DNA of 10,227 bases, from NCBI GenBank assembly GCA_023387135.1, contig JAEWIK010000131.1, positions 1-10,227 on the forward strand. The letters run 5' to 3'. Under the pieces are notes generated by a model. It was given only the letters and a program-made list of their open reading frames with translations, did no database searches and was not told where the DNA came from. The stretch comes from Actinomycetes bacterium (GTDB lineage: Bacteria > Actinomycetota > Actinomycetes > Propionibacteriales > Propionibacteriaceae). Position numbers and translations under genes: made by a program. Below, in pieces: positions 6,053-10,227 of the stretch (positions are counted from its first letter, which is position 1; each line of letters begins with the position of its first letter).

Positions 6053-6118
6053 GCCGCACGGCGGGGACGTCGGGCACGGCTCCGGCCCCCGCCGGTCGGG
6101 ACGGCGTGGGCGGTGCGC
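6053..6118. terminator. Dyad-rich spacer between convergent genes, possible two-way terminator
   Basis: This 66-bp gap separates two genes that point at each other. CGGCGGGG (6059-6066) and CCCCGCCG (6087-6094) are perfect 8-bp arms with a 20-nt loop; GAGCCG (6051-6056) and CGGCTC (6077-6082) are an alternative pairing. No U-tract exists on either strand, so termination is inferred from position and structure only. Confidence 0.4.
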
Positions 6119-7354
6119 TCAGGCCAGGACCGTCACGGGGTCCGGAGGCGCCGGCCGGCGCTCCTTGAGCATGCCCAGGCCGACGACGGCGATGCCCGCC
6201 GCGAGCAGGCAGAGCAGCACCACCATCACCAGCACGGCGTCCCAGTTCCAGGTGTCGAACAGCACCCCGGCGACCCAGCCGAACAGCGCAGTGCCACCCA
6301 GCCAGGCGAGCTGGTAGAGCGCTGCACCCTGCGCCCTTCCCAGTTGCGCCTTCTGGCCTGTGAGCCCGCTGGCGACGGGGTGGGCGGTGAAGCAGCCGAC
6401 GGTGAAGACGACGAGCCCGGTGAGGGTGATCCCGAGGTTGTCGACGGCGAGCAGCGACGTGCCCGCGAGCATGACGGCTATCCCGGCGAGGATGACCCTG
6501 AGGTGGCCGTACCGGGTGGCGAGCACGCCGCCGAAGCGGCTGGCGGCGGTGCCGGCGAAGTACGCGACGAAGACGAGGCTGGCCCACGTGGCGGGGAGCC
6601 CGAACGGCGGCGCCAGCAGCCGGTAGCCGAGGAAGTTGTAGACCGCGCCGAAGGATCCCATCAGCAGCAGGCCCTGGGCGTAGAGCGCGAGCATGGCGGG
6701 GTCGGTGAGCTGGAAGAGGATGCGGACCCGCAGCGGATGCTCCGACGCCCGGCCCGCGACGAACCCGCGCGGCGCGGGGATCGCCAGCATGAACACCGCC
6801 GCCATCGCCACCGAGACGAGTGCGACCAGCAGGAACCCCGTCCGCCAGCCCCACAGCGCCGACACGTAGCCTGCGAGCAGGCGTCCGACGATCCCGCCCA
6901 CCGTGTTGCCGGCGACGAAGATGCCGGCGGCGATCGACACCCTTCCCGGTACCAGTTCCTCGGCGAGGTAGGCCATGGCGACCCCGGGGACCGCCCCGAG
7001 TGCGAGGCCCAGCAGGCCACGCAGGGCGATCAACTGCCACAGCTCGACCGCCAGCGGGAGGCTGAGCCCCACGACGAGCGCGGCGACCAGGCTCACCTTC
7101 ATCGCCAGCACCCGTCCGACGCGGTCGGCGACCAGCGCCCACACCAGCACCGACGCCGCCAGCCCCAGAGTGCTGGCGGAGACGGTCAGCGCCGCGGTGG
7201 CGGTCGAGGTGCCGAAGGCCGCGCTGATGACGGGCAGGGCAGCCTGCGCGTCGAAGACGAGCGTGAACGTGGCGAACCCCGCGGCGAACAGCCCCCAGGC
7301 GATCCGGGAGTAAGCGGGGTCGGCGACATCCCAGCCCGGCCACTGTCGAGTCAT
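6119..7354 (-). CDS. MFS transporter, YnfM-like, last gene of the lysine-catabolism operon
   Basis: A 411-residue integral membrane protein with about twelve hydrophobic segments in two halves, a usual length for the major facilitator superfamily. The first half contains a loop 2-3 motif of the form ADRVGR and a helix-5 GxxxGG-like NTVGGIVGRLLAGY; the N-terminus (YSRIAWGLFAAGFATF) and overall pattern resemble the YnfM/arabinose-efflux-like subgroup. The substrate is unknown. It starts 17 bp after the dehydrogenase stop; an in-frame GTG at 7375 would instead overlap that stop as GTGA and add seven residues. Either start supports translation from the same message as the two lysine enzymes. Transport of lysine, aminoadipate or a related amino acid is an inference from the neighbours, not seen in the sequence. 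Confidence 0.9.
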   Translation of the reverse strand: MTRQWPGWDVADPAYSRIAWGLFAAGFATFTLVFDAQAALPVISAAFGTSTATAALTVSASTLGLAASVLVWALVADRVGRVLAMKVSLVAALVVGLSLPLAVELWQLIALRGLLGLALGAVPGVAMAYLAEELVPGRVSIAAGIFVAGNTVGGIVGRLLAGYVSALWGWRTGFLLVALVSVAMAAVFMLAIPAPRGFVAGRASEHPLRVRILFQLTDPAMLALYAQGLLLMGSFGAVYNFLGYRLLAPPFGLPATWASLVFVAYFAGTAASRFGGVLATRYGHLRVILAGIAVMLAGTSLLAVDNLGITLTGLVVFTVGCFTAHPVASGLTGQKAQLGRAQGAALYQLAWLGGTALFGWVAGVLFDTWNWDAVLVMVVLLCLLAAGIAVVGLGMLKERRPAPPDPVTVLA

Positions 7355-7371
7355 GGCCTGGTCACCGAAGC

Positions 7372-8880
7372 TCACACACCGAAGTCGACCCCTTGGGCCA
7401 GCGGGAGCGCCGAGGAGTAGTTGATCGTGTTGGTCGCCATGCGCATGTACGCGTGCCAGGAGTCGGAACCCGACTCCCTGCCGCCGCCCGTCTCCTTCTC
7501 GCCCCCGAACGCCCCGCCGATCTCGGCGCCCGACGTCCCGATGTTGACGTTGGCGATGCCGGTGTCGGCACCAGACGCCGAGAGGAAGCGCTCGGCCTCG
7601 GCCTGGTCGCGGGTGAACACCGAGGCGCTGAGGCCCTGCGTCACCGCGTTGTTGAGCGCGACGGCCTCGTCGAAGTCGTCGTAGGTGAGCATGTAGAGGA
7701 TGGGCGCGAAGGTCTCCTCCAGGACGACTCCCGACTGGTCGGGCATCGCTATCAGCGTGGGCTCGGCGAAGGTCGCGTCGAGCCCTTCGACGCTCACCAG
7801 GTGGCCGCCCGCCAGGACGGTGCCGCCCTGGGCGACCGCCCGCTCGACAGCCGCCTCGAACTTCTCCCCGGCGGTGCGGTTGAGCAGCGGCCCGACGAGC
7901 GTGCCGGGACTGTAAGGGTCGCCGAGCGGCAGCGACCTGTACGCGGTGGCGATCCGCTCCGCCAGGGTCTCCGCCAGGCTGCTGTGCACGATCAGGCGCC
8001 GCAGGCTCGTGCAGCGCTGGCCGGCGGTGCCGGCGGCGGAGAACACGATGCCGCGCACGGCGAGGTCGAGCGGCGCCGACGGGGTGACGACGGCGGCGTT
8101 GTTGCCGCCGAGTTCCAGCAGCGAGCGCCCGAACCGCGCCGCCACCCTGGGGGCCACCTCGCGGCCCATGCGCACCGACCCGGTCGCGCTCACGAGCGCG
8201 ACGCGGCGGTCGTCCACCAGCAGCGAGCCGACGTCCCTGCCGCCGGGGACCACCTGGCTGAGGGCGTCGGAGTAGCCGAACTCGGCGATGGCGCGCTGCA
8301 GCAGCGCGTTGGCGGCGAGCGCACTCAGCGTCGCCGACTCCGACGGCTTCCACACCACCGGGTCGCCGCAGACCAGCGCCACCGCCGTGTTCCACGCCCA
8401 CACCGCCACCGGGAAGTTGAACGCCGAGATCACAGCGACCACGCCCAGCGGATGCCAGGTCTCGGCCACCCGGTGCCCGGGACGCTCGCTGGCGATCGTC
8501 TTGCCCCACAACTGCCGCGAGAGCCCGACCGCGTAGTCGCAGATGTCGATCATCTCCTGCACCTCGCCGAGGGCCTCGGAGGTGATCTTCCCCGCCTCCA
8601 GCGTGACGAGGTCGGCGAGTTCGGCCTTGTGCTCACGCAGCAGCTCGCCGAACCGCCGCACGAGCTGCCCGCGCAGCGGCGGCGGCACCTCGCGCCATTC
8701 CGAGAACGCCTCGCGGGCCCTCGCGAGCGCGGCGTCCACAGTCTCCGGCGTGGCGCCCGTGACGTGGAACAGCGGCTCGCCGGCGAGCGCCGACGGCACC
8801 GGCAGGTCACCGGGCGGCGGGAGTTCGACCCCCAGGGCTCGGAGTCGTTCGGACGCGAGCCGTCGCAGGTCGTCGATCAT
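7372..8880 (-). CDS. ALDH7-type L-aminoadipate-semialdehyde / piperideine-6-carboxylate dehydrogenase
   Basis: NAD(P)-dependent oxidation of 2-aminoadipate 6-semialdehyde (in equilibrium with piperideine-6-carboxylate) to 2-aminoadipate, in the cytosol. The 502 residues are full-length for ALDH. Catalytic elements are present: Asn155 in SAFNFP, Lys178 in VVWKPS, Glu256 in LLELGGNN, Cys290 in GTAGQRCTS and Glu389 in LEETFAP. The segments GEVQEMIDICDYAVGLSR (105-122) and NIGTSGAEIGGAFGGEKETG (446-465) are characteristic of the ALDH7 group (antiquitin, bacterial Pcd/AmaB) rather than other ALDH classes. ATG 8880 is chosen because GAGGAAGGAA lies just upstream (8885-8894); a start 36 nt further up adds non-homologous residues. 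It follows the lysine 6-aminotransferase gene by 95 bp, whose product is exactly its substrate, so the reaction assignment is strong. Confidence 0.93.
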   Translation of the reverse strand: MIDDLRRLASERLRALGVELPPPGDLPVPSALAGEPLFHVTGATPETVDAALARAREAFSEWREVPPPLRGQLVRRFGELLREHKAELADLVTLEAGKITSEALGEVQEMIDICDYAVGLSRQLWGKTIASERPGHRVAETWHPLGVVAVISAFNFPVAVWAWNTAVALVCGDPVVWKPSESATLSALAANALLQRAIAEFGYSDALSQVVPGGRDVGSLLVDDRRVALVSATGSVRMGREVAPRVAARFGRSLLELGGNNAAVVTPSAPLDLAVRGIVFSAAGTAGQRCTSLRRLIVHSSLAETLAERIATAYRSLPLGDPYSPGTLVGPLLNRTAGEKFEAAVERAVAQGGTVLAGGHLVSVEGLDATFAEPTLIAMPDQSGVVLEETFAPILYMLTYDDFDEAVALNNAVTQGLSASVFTRDQAEAERFLSASGADTGIANVNIGTSGAEIGGAFGGEKETGGGRESGSDSWHAYMRMATNTINYSSALPLAQGVDFGV

Positions 8881-8975
8881 GTGCTTCCTTCCTCGGGTGC
8901 TCGCCGCGCTCCCCACTGGAGCCCGCGAGCGGGGGCGGGCGACTGCTCAGTGGCAGCCGCCTTCGCCGGGTTCAG
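8881..8975 (-). promoter_or_regulatory. Structured spacer between lat and the dehydrogenase gene
   Basis: This 95-bp gap holds a nested dyad: outer arms CCACTG (8913-8918) and CAGTGG (8948-8953), inner arms GCCCGC (8921-8926) and GCGGGC (8935-8940). No U-tract follows, and no convincing promoter is seen. It could be a processing or stability hairpin, a partial attenuator, or an operator for a second promoter. Confidence 0.4.
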
Positions 8976-10227
8976 CTAGCTGGCAGGGGTGGAGGCGAGC
9001 TCGGACAGCGTCTCATCCATCGCCGCCAGGCCGCGACGCAGGTCGTCGGTGGAGATGGTGAGCGCAGGACGGAACCTGACGCTGCGATCACCGCAGCCCA
9101 GGATGAGCACGCCATGGGAGGCGAGCCGCTCGATGAAGGCGTTGCGGGTGGCGGTGTCGGGCAGGCTGAACGCGCACAGCAGGCCGCGGCCGCGCGGGTC
9201 GCTCATCACCTCGTGGCGGGAGGCCAACTCCTTCAGCTCGTCGAGCAGCCACGCGCCGACCTCTGCGGAACGCTCGATGAGGCCGTCGGCCTCGATGATC
9301 TCCAACGTGCGCCGCGACCTCACCATGTCGACGAGGTTGCCGCCCCAGGTCGAGTTCAGCCGGGAGCTGACGTGGAACACGTTGTCGGCGACGTTGTCGA
9401 CGAGACCGCCGGCCATGATGCCGCAGACCTGCGTCTTCTTGCCGAACGCCACCACGTCGGGTTCCAGCCCCAGGCCCTGGTACGCCCAGGCGGTGCCCGT
9501 CATGCCGACGCCGGTCTGCACCTCGTCGACGATGAACAGCGCCTCGTTGCGATGGACGAGTTCCTGCATGGCCTGCAGGAACTGCGGACGGAAGTGGTGG
9601 TCGCCGCCCTCGGACTGGATCGGCTCGGCGATGAACGCGGCGATGTCGGGGCCGTGGACGGAGAACGCCAGCTCGGCCTGTTCGAGCGCCTCGCGCTCCA
9701 ACTCCTCGACGGGACGCTCGCGTCCGTCGGCGTACGTCCCGAGGTAGGGCGACGTGATGCGCGGCCAGTCGAACTTCGGGAACCTGTCGGTCTTGGTCGG
9801 GTCGGTGTTGGTGAGCGACATGGTGTAGCCGGTGCGGCCGTGGAAGGCGTGCTTGAGGTGGATCACCTGGGTGCCCAGGTCGCGGGACAGGCCGCGGGAC
9901 TCGTTCAGCCGGCTCTTGTAGTCGAAGGCGACCTTGAGGGCGTTCTCGACCGCGAGGCCGCCGCCCTCGACGAAGAAGAAGTGGGGCAGCCGCGGATCGC
10001 CCAGCACGCGGGAGAAGGTCTCGACGAACTCGGCCATCGCGACGGTGTAGATGTCGGAGTTGCTGGGCTTGTGGATCGCCACCTGACCGAGTTCGGCAAG
10101 CATGTCGGGAGTCGTCATTCCCGGATGGTTGAAGCCGAGGGCGTTCGAGGCGAAGAAGCTGAAGAGGTCGAGGTAGTGGTTCCCCGTGAGGGAGTCGACC
10201 AGATAGCTGCCGCGCGAGGCCTCGAGG
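8976..10227 (-). CDS. lat: L-lysine 6-aminotransferase (5' end outside window)
   Basis: PLP enzyme moving the epsilon-amino group of lysine to 2-oxoglutarate, giving 2-aminoadipate 6-semialdehyde and glutamate. The reading frame is open to the right edge: 416 residues are present and roughly 30-40 N-terminal residues are missing, so the ATG at 10118 is internal (the residues before it, RGSYLVDSLTGNHYLDLF and ASNALGFNHPG, are conserved in Lat). Visible landmarks: FFFVEGGGLAVENALKVAFD, HAFHGRTGYTMSLTNT, AEPIQSEGGDHHFRP, FIVDEVQTGVGMTGT with the cofactor-binding Asp, and AFGKKTQVCGIMAGG with the PLP-binding lysine among the two codons at 9435-9440; then SRLNSTWGGNLVDM. These match mycobacterial Lat (Rv3290c) rather than ornithine or GABA aminotransferases. 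It is the most upstream gene seen in an operon with the ALDH7 enzyme; regulation lies outside the window. Confidence 0.95.
   Translation of the reverse strand, partial: LEASRGSYLVDSLTGNHYLDLFSFFASNALGFNHPGMTTPDMLAELGQVAIHKPSNSDIYTVAMAEFVETFSRVLGDPRLPHFFFVEGGGLAVENALKVAFDYKSRLNESRGLSRDLGTQVIHLKHAFHGRTGYTMSLTNTDPTKTDRFPKFDWPRITSPYLGTYADGRERPVEELEREALEQAELAFSVHGPDIAAFIAEPIQSEGGDHHFRPQFLQAMQELVHRNEALFIVDEVQTGVGMTGTAWAYQGLGLEPDVVAFGKKTQVCGIMAGGLVDNVADNVFHVSSRLNSTWGGNLVDMVRSRRTLEIIEADGLIERSAEVGAWLLDELKELASRHEVMSDPRGRGLLCAFSLPDTATRNAFIERLASHGVLILGCGDRSVRFRPALTISTDDLRRGLAAMDETLSELASTPAS

Noticed and set aside
6113..7420. Open frame of 435 codons on the plus strand opposite the MFS gene
   Set aside because: Its composition is highly charged and repetitive (Glu, Arg, Gly, His, Gln), the mirror of hydrophobic codons on the other strand. 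It has no recognisable motif.
7355..8509. Upstream extension of the MFS reading frame into the dehydrogenase gene (796-codon frame)
   Set aside because: The extra 385 codons are an out-of-frame reading of the ALDH gene with Arg/Ala/Gly-rich content. Hydrophobic MFS sequence starts only near 7354, so this is no fusion protein.
7393..8979. Open frame of 528 codons on the plus strand opposite the dehydrogenase gene
   Set aside because: It is rich in Arg, Ala, Gly, His and Asp with no domain pattern and lies entirely opposite a well-matched ALDH7 gene; long antisense frames are expected from high GC at third positions.

Overview
The window is very GC-rich, densely coding chromosomal DNA with strong G/C preference at third codon positions. 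Gene content and start-site style point to a high-GC Actinomycetota: a short-chain Z-prenyl diphosphate synthase next to a PIN-PhoH (PhoH2) protein, a lysine 6-aminotransferase of the mycobacterial Lat type, and start codons lying 5-7 nt after a TAnnnT hexamer. Propionibacteriales would fit, but that is only a guess. I see no mobile element, CRISPR array, tRNA or rRNA, and no sign of a recent insertion.

Left part (1-1070, minus strand): a two-gene unit of a VOC/glyoxalase-fold protein followed 5 bp later by an HxlR-family regulator with a C-terminal extension; the regulator runs off the left edge. Two related 17-bp palindromes cover the likely promoter of this unit and are the best operator candidates in the window. 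Divergent from it (1164-3160, plus strand) is a two-gene NatA/NatB-type ABC exporter with a 4-bp overlap and a perfect Shine-Dalgarno sequence between the genes.

Middle (3255-6052, plus strand): a cis-prenyltransferase resembling mycobacterial (2Z,6E)-farnesyl diphosphate synthase, then a roughly 220-bp structured leader with two possible tiny ORFs, then phoH2 (PIN RNase plus PhoH ATPase/helicase), then a second, unrelated small VOC protein. The ABC ATPase gene, the prenyltransferase gene, the first tiny ORF and the second VOC gene each have a -10-like hexamer ending 5-7 nt before the start codon, so leaderless transcripts are likely.

Right part (6119-10227, minus strand, read right to left): lysine 6-aminotransferase (5' end outside the window), an ALDH7-type aminoadipate-semialdehyde/piperideine-6-carboxylate dehydrogenase, and an MFS transporter. 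The two enzymes together convert lysine to 2-aminoadipate; the transporter's substrate is unknown but it sits in the same probable operon. The facing middle and right blocks meet in a short dyad-rich spacer at 6053-6118.

Most of the window is well-understood housekeeping or accessory metabolism. The points most worth a second look are the paired-palindrome operator, the structured phoH2 leader with small ORFs, and the lysine-catabolism operon with its transporter.
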